DNA of 35,288 nucleotides from an uncultured Eubacteriales bacterium (lineage in GTDB: Bacteria > Bacillota > Clostridia > Oscillospirales > CAG-272). The position numbers and the translations under genes were made by a program. The notes beneath the pieces are model-generated. The model saw nothing but the letters and a program-made list of their open reading frames with translations. It was not told the origin of the DNA and did not search any database. This document shows, one piece after another, positions 19,660-27,603 of the stretch; within the stretch, counting starts at the first letter, position 1, and each line of letters opens with the position of its first letter. Location of the stretch: NCBI GenBank assembly GCA_934365155.1, contig CAKRMZ010000013.1, positions 1 to 35,288 on the forward strand. Reading direction: 5' to 3'.

Positions 19660-21885
19660 CTATGAAACAGTCCCCTCTCGAAGCAACCGAACTGCCATTT
19701 TTGCATCGAAAGATGCAGATTCTGCATTCTTTTTACAAGCCTCCCGTATTTTCTTTTGCAGTTCCGCTTTTTGCAAAACAGCGATATGAATACACGTGAG
19801 AGCATCCTCTACCGTCCATGAATTATCCAGCACCATCGGAATATCCAGCGTATCAATAAAAGCCTTCACTTTCGAATCATAGACAACTCCGATCGGCACC
19901 GTTTCCGACACACATGCATACATCAAGGCATGCAATCGCATGGACAGAACAAATTCCATCCCACCGATCAGTCCCATTGTTTCATCACCGGATATTCCCG
20001 TAATTTGCTGATAGGCCAATCCCGCTGCTTTTGCTACCGCACGACAGGTTTTTTCATCCTTTTTCGGCTGCATCGGAACAAAAATCGGCAAATATCCGTA
20101 TTGATGATAAATTTCTCTGCAAACCGAGGCCATTTTCTGAATATTCTCCGTGCGATCGCTTTTAAATTTACGCAGTGACACAGCATAATAATGCTTTTGC
20201 GGATCAATTGAGAAGTGTTTGCGAAGACGGCAAATCCATGCATCGTCAATATAAGACGAACAAAAAACAGGATCGGCCGTTAAAAAAACATTGGGGTTTT
20301 TCAGATTCATCGAACGGACAAACCGAAGCGACTCTTCCTCACGCAAAGTAATGACGTCTGTTTTTTCAAGAATATTCTTGACCATATGTCTGTCCTTTTC
20401 ACCCGAAATCGGACCGATGCCATTGGCATAAAACATAGACTTCAGTTTCATTATTTCGGACAGTCTCATAAAGAAAAGATAATAATACAACGAACGCTTA
20501 CTGGTGCTGTTCTGCAAAAGATTGCCTCCGCCGCTGATAAAAAGTTTGGCGTGCCGCATCGCGCGGTATATTTTAAATATCCGATACCGATTGACAGCCG
20601 CCACATTAAATTGACGGCGGACCTTTGCACAGTGCTTTGTCAATACCGTAATCGTAATTTCCGGATCCACCGTGCGCAAATTACGGATAATACAAGAAAG
20701 AAGCGTTTCATCGCCCATATTGTCAAATCCGTAATACCCGCTTAAAATAACTTCACCGAACCGATAGTAACTCAAATGGCAAACAGATTTATAAACCTTT
20801 TCATAATCCTGCGCCATCCGATGTACGGAATAAAAATCGGCAATAACACTTTGGTTATATACTCCCATGCTCGAAAGCTCGTCTTTGCTTTTGGAAAGCA
20901 GAAGCTTTATATCGGAAAGCAATGTTTCCTTTTTAGGCGGCTCGCAATCACGGCAGCAAAAATTCGTTGCAATGGCTGTATTTATTTTGGATTCCTCAAA
21001 TATACCGAGATAGCCCTGGTTTCCGGATAAAATTACCGGTTTTGCAGCCGACATTGCCTCCAGTGCGGAACGGGATACGCCGACGAATATATCGGAAGCA
21101 GCGATAAACGCATTAATATCGGTTCTCGCTCCGGTCAAAGTAATATAGTTTTCTCCGATAGCCGCATTGACCGCCGCGCATTTTTCTCTCAAGCGTTCTA
21201 TATCGTTTCCGCCGCCGACGATGATAATTTCCGTATCGGGGGCAAAGCGGTATAGCTCACTTGCAATATCCGCAAGCTGAAAGGCAGGCAAAGAACGGTC
21301 ATTATCAATGCGGCTGATATATACGATATGCCGTTTTTCGGGATGCAAAGAAAACTCATTGAGTATATGGGAAAAATCGACTTCCGATGAAAATTTTTGA
21401 CTGTCAATTCCGTTAATCGTCAATGAAATGTGTTCTTCCGGCACATTATATTCCTGAATTAAATATTCTTTTATATCCTCGCTGACAGCTAAAGTACGGT
21501 CTCCCCAATTGGAAAACAGCCGGAACAGAGGATTCACTCTGAAATTCAAATGCGCCGTTGTGACAAAGCGAAAATGCATTTTTCTTTGCAGGAAGCCGAG
21601 AATAAATGCCGGAATCCGTGCATGCGCATGAACCACATCAAAGTCTTCGTTTTGAATCAGCTTTTTCAGAGAAAAATACGATTTTATTACCGCAACCGGA
21701 GATTTTGTATTCAAAGGAACGTAGATATGGCGAACGCCGCTGTCCTCAAGCTCCTTGACAAAAACACCCCCCGCAGATGCTACAACAATTTCATGTCCCA
21801 TTCTGCAAAGCTCCTTAGAGAGCTCTAATACATGTGTTTCCGCTCCGCCGATATTCAAACCCATCAGCGCCATTAAAATCTTCAT
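19660..21885 (-). CDS. csaB: Glycosyltransferase family 4 - polysaccharide pyruvyl transferase (CsaB) fusion
   Basis: 741 residues, two enzymes in one chain. Residues 1-370 are a GT4 glycosyltransferase (LNIGGAETHVLELSKEL; VVHAHARIPAF; IIVGGGNDIERL; the donor-binding E-x7-E region SRSALEAMSAAKPVILS). Residues 376-741 are a CsaB-type pyruvyl transferase (LSGYYGFDNMGDETLL; LFISGGGNLLQ; YANGIGPISG; LSMRLHALMYA). CsaB puts a pyruvate ketal on a cell-wall polysaccharide, which SLH-domain proteins then bind. No SLH protein is visible in the window. The gene stands alone with its own promoter, divergent from the DUF1934 gene. Confidence 0.93.
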   Translation of the reverse strand: MKILMALMGLNIGGAETHVLELSKELCRMGHEIVVASAGGVFVKELEDSGVRHIYVPLNTKSPVAVIKSYFSLKKLIQNEDFDVVHAHARIPAFILGFLQRKMHFRFVTTAHLNFRVNPLFRLFSNWGDRTLAVSEDIKEYLIQEYNVPEEHISLTINGIDSQKFSSEVDFSHILNEFSLHPEKRHIVYISRIDNDRSLPAFQLADIASELYRFAPDTEIIIVGGGNDIERLREKCAAVNAAIGENYITLTGARTDINAFIAASDIFVGVSRSALEAMSAAKPVILSGNQGYLGIFEESKINTAIATNFCCRDCEPPKKETLLSDIKLLLSKSKDELSSMGVYNQSVIADFYSVHRMAQDYEKVYKSVCHLSYYRFGEVILSGYYGFDNMGDETLLSCIIRNLRTVDPEITITVLTKHCAKVRRQFNVAAVNRYRIFKIYRAMRHAKLFISGGGNLLQNSTSKRSLYYYLFFMRLSEIMKLKSMFYANGIGPISGEKDRHMVKNILEKTDVITLREEESLRFVRSMNLKNPNVFLTADPVFCSSYIDDAWICRLRKHFSIDPQKHYYAVSLRKFKSDRTENIQKMASVCREIYHQYGYLPIFVPMQPKKDEKTCRAVAKAAGLAYQQITGISGDETMGLIGGMEFVLSMRLHALMYACVSETVPIGVVYDSKVKAFIDTLDIPMVLDNSWTVEDALTCIHIAVLQKAELQKKIREACKKNAESASFDAKMAVRLLREGTVS

Positions 21886-21966
21886 ATGTTTCCCGCTGTC
21901 CCCCGCACCTATTTTTTGTCCGATATGACCGAATTATAGATTCGTTATACTTCTTATACTTCAAGT

Positions 21967-22029
21967 ATTATATCAAACCAAAAGCAATTTGACAAGCAAT
22001 TTGACAAAAAAGCAAATCTATGCTATAGT
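21967..22029. promoter_or_regulatory. Back-to-back divergent promoters sharing a tandem 12-bp repeat
   Basis: Rightward: TTGACA (22001-22006), 17 nt, TATAGT (22024-22029). Leftward: TTGTCA (21995-21990), 17 nt, TATAAT (21972-21967). AAGCAATTTGAC is repeated in tandem at 21982-21993 and 21994-22005, so each copy supplies one -35 element. The two polymerases would compete for nearly the same DNA. Confidence 0.75.
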
Positions 22030-22059
22030 AACTTGATTTCAACCGACGGAGAATGTATT

Positions 22060-22566
22060 ATGCCGAATCAGACTGCCAATATTCGTATCTATTCCACATG
22101 CACATCCTTAAGAGATGCCTCGCTTTTGGATAACATTTTATTTACAGACGACCAAAATATCATTCATTCTGAGCAAAATGCAGAAGGTTCCACAGAGGAA
22201 TTTGAATTCTATTTAGAGGGTACCGTATCCCAAAGTTCAAAGCTTTATCGATTGCGGTATCGCGAAGCCGAAGGCTCCGGAATGGAAGACACCACTACTC
22301 TGATTCAATTTTATATTGAAAATCCCAAAAGCATCACGCTGATCCGCCAAGGATCCGTTTCAAGCACAATGCTTTTTGAACCTCATAAGCGAAATCTCAG
22401 CACATACAAAACACCGCTCGGTCCATTGGAAATCTGCACTTTTACAAGCCATATTGAAAACACGCTCCATCTCGACGGACATCTGCGCCTGGATTACTGC
22501 ATTGAAGTCAAGGGCTTAACAATGGAATCCAATCATTTAGAAATTGATATTTTCCCACAAGTATAA
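22060..22566 (+). CDS. DUF1934 domain protein (YwiB-like)
   Basis: 168 residues of the DUF1934 beta-barrel family: YLEGTVSQSSKLYRLRYREA, then TTLIQFYIENPKSITLIRQG, SSTMLFEPHKRNLSTYKTPL, GPLEICTFTSHIEN, LRLDYCIEVKGLTMESNHLEI. The ending (DYCIEV...HLEIDI) is characteristic. Function is not established; the fold is calycin-like. ATG 22060 follows GGAGAA; an in-frame TTG at 22033 lies before the predicted transcript start and was not used. Confidence 0.85.
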   Translation: MPNQTANIRIYSTCTSLRDASLLDNILFTDDQNIIHSEQNAEGSTEEFEFYLEGTVSQSSKLYRLRYREAEGSGMEDTTTLIQFYIENPKSITLIRQGSVSSTMLFEPHKRNLSTYKTPLGPLEICTFTSHIENTLHLDGHLRLDYCIEVKGLTMESNHLEIDIFPQV

Positions 22567-22581
22567 ATACAATGCCATGTA

Positions 22582-22640
22582 AAAAATCCCCTTAGTGCAA
22601 GGCTCTTTCGGAGCATCTGCGCTAAGGGGATTTTTATTTT
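22582..22640 (+). terminator. Terminator after the DUF1934 gene
   Basis: AAAAATCCCCTTAG (22582-22595) pairs with CTAAGGGGATTTTT (22622-22635), with an inner GGCTC/GAGC stem, followed by ATTTT. Strong and possibly bidirectional with the comF gene ending at 22737. Confidence 0.88.
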
Positions 22641-22736
22641 CTAATGCCTCAACCGATCGAAAGTTTCACAAAAACTTATCAAAGCCCGTCGTTTTGTGTT
22701 TTTCGACGCATACGTTCAAATTTCGAGATTAGGTTG

Positions 22737-23489
22737 TTACTTTCTTCGGTCCGCTTTTTTCCACGTTTTACGGTGGTACCGCTCGGTTTTTGCTACACTG
22801 AAAAACAAAATTTTTTCGGCTCCCGCTGTTTTTAACAGTTTTGCGCAGGCTTCCGCAGTGGCACCGGTTGTTACAACATCATCGACCAAAATAATGTTTT
22901 TTCCGATGACCTCGGTCAAATTGTCTTTTAAAGCATAGCTTTTCAACGCATTCAAATACCGCTGCTTTGCATCTAAGTTTTTTTGATCCGAAGAATACGC
23001 AGAATGCCGGAGGGCATCTACAACCGGTATGTTTGATACCCCGCCGAATCGTTGCGCCAAGGTTTTTGACTGATCAATCCCATATCGGCGGACCGATTGA
23101 CTGCGTCGCGGACAATAGCAAATCACACTGTTGTCCGGAGCGATATCCGGATATTGCCGTACCGTACCAAGAAACTCCTTCGCAATAAAATCGTATAATT
23201 CCGTATAATTGTGATGTTTCAACGCCGAAATTACCGGTTTTGCGATACGGCTTTGAAATTGCAGCAAATGGCGATATTCCGTGATACTGCTGCCACGAAC
23301 GGACTCGGGGCGACAGCGGCAATCGATCTGCCGCTGTCGGCAAGAATAGCAAACTTTTTCGGTAGCTAAAATCCACTTTGCACGGCAAGTATTGCAAAAC
23401 ACAACCTCTTCCTCGTTTAAACGAGTTTTGCAAGCAATGCACTTTCGCGGGAATATCCAACGGTCCAATACGGACAAAATATTTCTCAT
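22737..23489 (-). CDS. comF: ComF family protein (phosphoribosyltransferase-like)
   Basis: 250 residues. The N-terminal zinc-ribbon has Cys pairs CIACKTRL, CNTCRAKW and CYSCRQRQIDCRC. The C-terminal half is a PRTase fold with the PRPP-binding motif IILVDDVVTTGATAEAC. The middle shows PRRSQSVRRYGIDQSKTLAQ, conserved in ComFC. The family takes part in natural DNA uptake in competent bacteria, but its catalytic reaction is not defined. Start set at ATG 23489, 7 nt after GAGG; a TTG at 23501 and ATG at 23495 lie too close to it. It follows recD2 by 8 nt and is the last gene of that operon. Confidence 0.87.
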   Translation of the reverse strand: MRNILSVLDRWIFPRKCIACKTRLNEEEVVFCNTCRAKWILATEKVCYSCRQRQIDCRCRPESVRGSSITEYRHLLQFQSRIAKPVISALKHHNYTELYDFIAKEFLGTVRQYPDIAPDNSVICYCPRRSQSVRRYGIDQSKTLAQRFGGVSNIPVVDALRHSAYSSDQKNLDAKQRYLNALKSYALKDNLTEVIGKNIILVDDVVTTGATAEACAKLLKTAGAEKILFFSVAKTERYHRKTWKKADRRK

Positions 23490-23497
23490 CAGCATCC

Positions 23498-25717
23498 TCA
23501 ATATTCGTTCAGCAAATCGATCAACCCGGTATACCGCTTGGTCTGTGTATTATTATCCACCATACGATAAAGCACATCCGCTTCCCCCACCAAAATAACC
23601 ATATCCCTTGCGCGTGTTACCGCCGTGTAAATTAAATTTCGCGTTAACAGTTTCGGGGTGTATCGATATATCGGTATAATAACGACCGGATACTCGCTTC
23701 CCTGGCTTTTATGAATGGTTATCGCATATGCATGATCTAAATCGTCCGAAAATGCGAATTCATACTCCACATGTTTTTCGTCAAAATCAATCTGCATTAC
23801 TTCATTGGCCAAATCTATTTTTTTAATCCATCCGATATCGCCGTTAAAGATTCCGATGCCCTCTTCTCCGTTATCCCTCTTCCACATAATGTCGTAGTTG
23901 TTACGAATCTGCATAACACGATCTCCCTCGCGAAATACAATTCGATGCAATGTTTTCTCCTTTTTGGCAGCACTTGGAGGATTGAGCTGTTCCTGCAATA
24001 TCATATTTAAAGATTCCGTACCGGCTTCGCTTTTCTTCGAAGGCGTTATCACCTGAATTTCATTTAAAATTCCTTCTCCGTAACGCTTCGGCAGACGGTT
24101 TTTATACAAATCGACAACGGTTGCCGCCGTTTCTGCGGCCCCCGGACGGCTGATAAAAAAGAAGTCGTTATTCTTAACGTCAAGTTCCGGATGCACACCG
24201 GCATTAATACGGTGCGCATTAATAACAATAAGGCTCTCCTTAGCCTGCCTGAAAATTTCGGTCAGTTTTATGGTGCTGAAACGGTCGCTTTCAATAATAT
24301 CATGCAGCACGCTTCCGGCACCGACAGAAGGCAACTGATCGGAATCGCCGATGATAATCAGACGCGATCCCGGTTTAATGGCATGAAGCAAAGCACTCAT
24401 GAGGAGCGTATCAATCATAGATGCTTCATCCAAAATGATAACTTCCTCCTCAATGAAGCAATCCTCATTACGCCGAAAGATCGGATAGACTTCGTCCGCC
24501 GAATACTCCATTTCAAGTAGACGGTGAATGGTTTTTGCTTCCACTCCGGTCAGTTCTCCCATGCGTTTAGCCGCTCGTCCGGTCGGAGCTGCCAAAACAG
24601 TGGAGAATCCCAAGGCGGAAAAAATTCGAATAATTGCATGAATTACAGTGGTTTTACCGGTTCCGGGGCCTCCCGTTAAAACGGTAACGCCGCTGCGGAG
24701 CGAGCGCTCGATCGCTTCGCGCTGAAGTTTGGCATATTGAATATATTCCTCCGCCTCAATCTTGGAAATCAATAACGCTATATCGGCATTGGATATCTCC
24801 GGGCAGCCCTTATCCAACAAATCAAGCTTTGCCGCAATATATTTTTCCGCATCATACATACGACTCAGATAAACCCTGCGTCGATTTCCGATCTTGCTGA
24901 TCTTCAGGTGGTTCTGCAAAACAAGAGATTCCAGTACATCCTCCACACAATTCTCATCCACTCCCAAGAGCTTTTGCGCGGTCGGAATCAGCTTGTCCTG
25001 CGGAATAAATACATGACCGTTTTGGTTGGCATTATGTGTTAAAACATATTCAATTCCGGCCCCGACGCGTTCCGGTGCATCCTTCGGGATCTTCAGAGAA
25101 GCCGCCATCTTATCTGCTTTTTCAAAACCGATTCCCATGGCTTCCGAGCATAGAATATACGGATTTTTTTGTACCACATCAATTGCCGCTCCGCCGAACC
25201 TCTTATAAATACGCAATGCAGTCGACGGTCCGAAAAATTCACGGAAAAACATCATCACAGAACGCACACCGAACTGTTCCTGAAAGCTTTCCTGCATCTG
25301 TTTTGCTTTTTGGAGTGTGATCCCAGGTAAATCCGCAAGCCATTGCGGATGATTCTCGATAACGTTCAGCGAATCCTCACCGTAACGATCCACAATTGCC
25401 TTGGCGGTTTTGGGACCGATTCCTTTAATCGTCCGAGAAGAAAGATATTTTAAAATAGAGTCGGTCGTAACCGGCATTTTCTTTTCAAAATATTCAATCT
25501 TGAACTGTCTGCCGAAGGATGCGTGCACCGTCCAGGTTCCTTTGGCCTCAATGGTTTCACCGACACCGACATACGGCATAATTCCGACCGCCGTTATGAG
25601 TTCCTCGTCATTCACATTCATCTCACACACGGTATAACCGTTTTCTTCGTTTTGATAAATAATATGTTCGATTTCCCCATTGATGGAAAGCATTTCTTTT
25701 TCCTGTACATCTTCCAT
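23498..25717 (-). CDS. recD2: RecD2-type ATP-dependent DNA helicase
   Basis: 739 residues, normal for RecD2. N-terminal OB-like part (SINGEIEHIIYQNEENGYTV), then helix-hairpin-helix repeats (TIKGIGPKTAKAIVDRYG at about 96-113), then a superfamily 1B helicase. The helicase shows Walker A GGPGTGKTT (349-357), Walker B DEASMID, motif III GDSDQLPSVGAGSVL, and the C-terminal motifs IHKSQGSEYPVV and LIYTAVTRAR. It unwinds DNA 5' to 3' in repair, without RecBC partners. ATG follows GGAGAA. The gene lies between the small membrane protein (13 nt before) and comF (8 nt after). Confidence 0.96.
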   Translation of the reverse strand: MEDVQEKEMLSINGEIEHIIYQNEENGYTVCEMNVNDEELITAVGIMPYVGVGETIEAKGTWTVHASFGRQFKIEYFEKKMPVTTDSILKYLSSRTIKGIGPKTAKAIVDRYGEDSLNVIENHPQWLADLPGITLQKAKQMQESFQEQFGVRSVMMFFREFFGPSTALRIYKRFGGAAIDVVQKNPYILCSEAMGIGFEKADKMAASLKIPKDAPERVGAGIEYVLTHNANQNGHVFIPQDKLIPTAQKLLGVDENCVEDVLESLVLQNHLKISKIGNRRRVYLSRMYDAEKYIAAKLDLLDKGCPEISNADIALLISKIEAEEYIQYAKLQREAIERSLRSGVTVLTGGPGTGKTTVIHAIIRIFSALGFSTVLAAPTGRAAKRMGELTGVEAKTIHRLLEMEYSADEVYPIFRRNEDCFIEEEVIILDEASMIDTLLMSALLHAIKPGSRLIIIGDSDQLPSVGAGSVLHDIIESDRFSTIKLTEIFRQAKESLIVINAHRINAGVHPELDVKNNDFFFISRPGAAETAATVVDLYKNRLPKRYGEGILNEIQVITPSKKSEAGTESLNMILQEQLNPPSAAKKEKTLHRIVFREGDRVMQIRNNYDIMWKRDNGEEGIGIFNGDIGWIKKIDLANEVMQIDFDEKHVEYEFAFSDDLDHAYAITIHKSQGSEYPVVIIPIYRYTPKLLTRNLIYTAVTRARDMVILVGEADVLYRMVDNNTQTKRYTGLIDLLNEY

Positions 25718-25730
25718 GTTATATTCTCCG

Positions 25731-26048
25731 TCACACTATCCGATTTGCACAAATGAAGCCCTGTTGAATACAGATATCCTGTATCTTTTCCTGCTCTACG
25801 ACAGAAGTGCTTTTGTCCATCACAACGAAAACTACCGTCTTTTTATCAGCATATTCCCTGATATCTCTGTCTGATAAATAGCGCAGCAAATCTTCTGAAT
25901 TCCGACACAAAATACTCTCTTTTCGTTGAGAAATTTTCCCGGATTTTTCCCCTTTAAAAAGCAATTTGCGGCATTCAGCCAAAACACAATAAAATCCGAA
26001 AACCGCAAAAAGAGATACCGTTATTTCAAAAACCACTTCGATAGACAT
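25731..26048 (-). CDS. Small membrane-anchored protein upstream of recD2, function unknown
   Basis: 105 residues: one N-terminal membrane helix (about 2-27, SIEVVFEITVSLFAVFGFYC) followed by a basic linker and a soluble part (about 45-105). The soluble part contains LLRYLSDRDIREYADKKTVV and FVVMDKSTSVVEQEKIQDIC, alternating like a small alpha/beta domain. I do not know the family. The start at 26048 has GGGAGGG 6-8 nt upstream; an ATG at 26063 is part of that site. First gene of the operon with recD2 and comF, driven by the promoter at 26150-26121. Confidence 0.78.
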   Translation of the reverse strand: MSIEVVFEITVSLFAVFGFYCVLAECRKLLFKGEKSGKISQRKESILCRNSEDLLRYLSDRDIREYADKKTVVFVVMDKSTSVVEQEKIQDICIQQGFICANRIV

Positions 26049-26120
26049 CAAAATCCCTCCCATTACAATCGGTTTCGATTGAAATTCAAGCCAACCGCGC
26101 TTTTTTCGTCTTTATTAGGA

Positions 26121-26150
26121 AGTATATGTCTGTCGAAGTGATTTTGTCAA
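26121..26150 (-). promoter_or_regulatory. Promoter of the membrane protein-recD2-comF operon
   Basis: On the minus strand TTGACA (26150-26145), 18 nt, TATACT (26126-26121). Confidence 0.7.
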
Positions 26151-26176
26151 AACTTTATATTTCTATGTTGATATAT

Positions 26177-27352
26177 TCAAAGCGATTTTTTTAATATTTC
26201 CGCAAGATCCGTTTTCTCCCACGGTGCGTCAATATCCTCGCGTCCCATATGCCCGTATGCCGCCGTTGCCTTATAAATCGGACGGCGTAAATCGAAGCGT
26301 TGGATGATTGCTGCAGGACGCAAATCAATATTCCGACTGATCAGTTCCGAAATTTTTTCTTCATCAATTTCAGCCGTTTTGAAGGTGTCAATCAATACCG
26401 ACACCGGTTTTGCAACGCCGATAGCGTAAGCCAACTGCACCTCGCATTTTTTAGCAAGTCCGGCCGCTACGATGTTTTTGGCAATATATCTCGCAGCATA
26501 AGCGGCACTACGGTCAACCTTTGTCGGATCCTTGCCGGAGAAAGCGCCGCCGCCATGGCGGGAGTACCCGCCGTAGGTATCTACAATAATCTTACGACCC
26601 GTAAGGCCGCTGTCGCCCTTCGGCCCGCCTATAACAAATCTTCCGGTCGGATTGACGTATATTTTGGTCTGCTCGTCCATATATTCCGCCGGAATAATCG
26701 GCTGAATTACATATTGGATCATATCCTTGCGAATCGTCTCAAGCTCTGCCTCTTCATCATGCTGTGTCGAAATAACGATCGTGTCCACACGTTTCGGAAT
26801 ATCATTTTCGTATTCAACCGTAACCTGGGTTTTTCCGTCCGGGCGCAAATAATCAACAATATGCTCTTTGCGTACTTCGCTCAAGCGTTTGGCAAGGCGA
26901 TGGGCAAGAGAGATCGGCAGCGGCATCAATTCCGGAGTTTCATTGCAGGCATAACCGAACATCATTCCCTGATCTCCGGCGCCGTTATCAAATTCTTCCC
27001 CCTGCTCACCGTTTTTGGTTTCCAAGCAGCGATCCACACCTAATGCAATATCCGGGGACTGTTCATGAATGGAGTTCAGCACAGCGCAAGTATCGCAGTC
27101 AAAACCGTATTTTGCACGATCATATCCGATTTCACGAATTGTCTCGCGCACAATATTAGGGATATCCACATAAGCATGTGTCGTAATTTCACCCATTACC
27201 ATCACCATACCGGTTGTGGTACAGGTTTCACAGGCAACGCGGGACATCGGATCCTGGCATAACATTGCATCCAAAATTGCATCTGAAATTTGGTCGCAAA
27301 TTTTATCCGGATGTCCCTCTGTTACAGATTCCGAAGTAAAATATTTTTTCAT
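26177..27352 (-). CDS. metK: S-adenosylmethionine synthetase
   Basis: 391 residues, the normal length. It makes SAM from methionine and ATP. Signature elements: SVTEGHPDKICDQISDAILD (N-terminal, ATP and Mg binding), GAGDQGMMFGYACNE (near 125), and GGGAFSGKDPTKVDRSAAY (the P-loop-like signature). RRPIYKATAAYGHMGRED closes the protein. ATG follows GAGGAGA. Expression is under a SAM-I riboswitch with a terminator (27371-27522), so it is shut off when SAM is abundant. Single gene between the GT-C gene and the recD2 operon. Confidence 0.98.
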   Translation of the reverse strand: MKKYFTSESVTEGHPDKICDQISDAILDAMLCQDPMSRVACETCTTTGMVMVMGEITTHAYVDIPNIVRETIREIGYDRAKYGFDCDTCAVLNSIHEQSPDIALGVDRCLETKNGEQGEEFDNGAGDQGMMFGYACNETPELMPLPISLAHRLAKRLSEVRKEHIVDYLRPDGKTQVTVEYENDIPKRVDTIVISTQHDEEAELETIRKDMIQYVIQPIIPAEYMDEQTKIYVNPTGRFVIGGPKGDSGLTGRKIIVDTYGGYSRHGGGAFSGKDPTKVDRSAAYAARYIAKNIVAAGLAKKCEVQLAYAIGVAKPVSVLIDTFKTAEIDEEKISELISRNIDLRPAAIIQRFDLRRPIYKATAAYGHMGREDIDAPWEKTDLAEILKKSL

Positions 27353-27370
27353 ACATTCATCTCCTCAAAT

Positions 27371-27413
27371 GAAATAAAAAGAAAGGATGTTCCTGATTTC
27401 TTCAAGAACATCC
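27371..27413 (-). terminator. Terminator of the SAM-I riboswitch
   Basis: On the minus strand GGATGTTC and GAACATCC pair, extended by TTGA/TCAG around an AGAAA loop (12 bp in all), followed by TTTCTTTTTATTT. It lies between the aptamer and the metK start and is the expression platform. Confidence 0.9.
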
Positions 27414-27429
27414 CAAATTCCAAGTATCG

Positions 27430-27522
27430 TCTCATCTATCCGGAATTGGCACCTTGCACCGAAATATATGCAGGTTGCCGGGCTTCACAGGGCCAGTCCC
27501 TCCACCGCTCTTGATAAGAAAA
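27430..27522 (-). promoter_or_regulatory. SAM-I (S-box) riboswitch aptamer
   Basis: Minus-strand RNA carries the conserved S-box blocks in order: CTTATCAAGAGCGGTGGAGG, GACTGGCCCTGTGAAGCCC, GGCAACC, a P3 hairpin (CCTGCA...TGCAAGG), GGTGCCAATTCC and GATGAGA, which closes P1 with TCTTATC. The kink-turn and pseudoknot sequences are all present. Between CCAATTCC and GATGAGA only GGATA remains, so the P4 stem-loop usual in this class is missing or minimal. It controls metK by transcription termination. Confidence 0.95.
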
Positions 27523-27545
27523 ACAGATATCATACTGATAAAATT

Positions 27546-27574
27546 ATTATATCATACCGATTTCGACATTGCAA
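27546..27574 (-). promoter_or_regulatory. metK / riboswitch promoter
   Basis: On the minus strand TTGCAA (27574-27569), 17 nt, TATAAT (27551-27546). The transcript would start just before the aptamer. Confidence 0.8.
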
Positions 27575-27603
27575 GCCTCATAGCGTAAAAAATATATCTT
27601 TTT

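Noticed and set aside
22033..22059. Upstream TTG start for the DUF1934 gene
   Set aside because: It lies before the predicted transcript start of the TTGACA/TATAGT promoter, while ATG 22060 has a good ribosome binding site.
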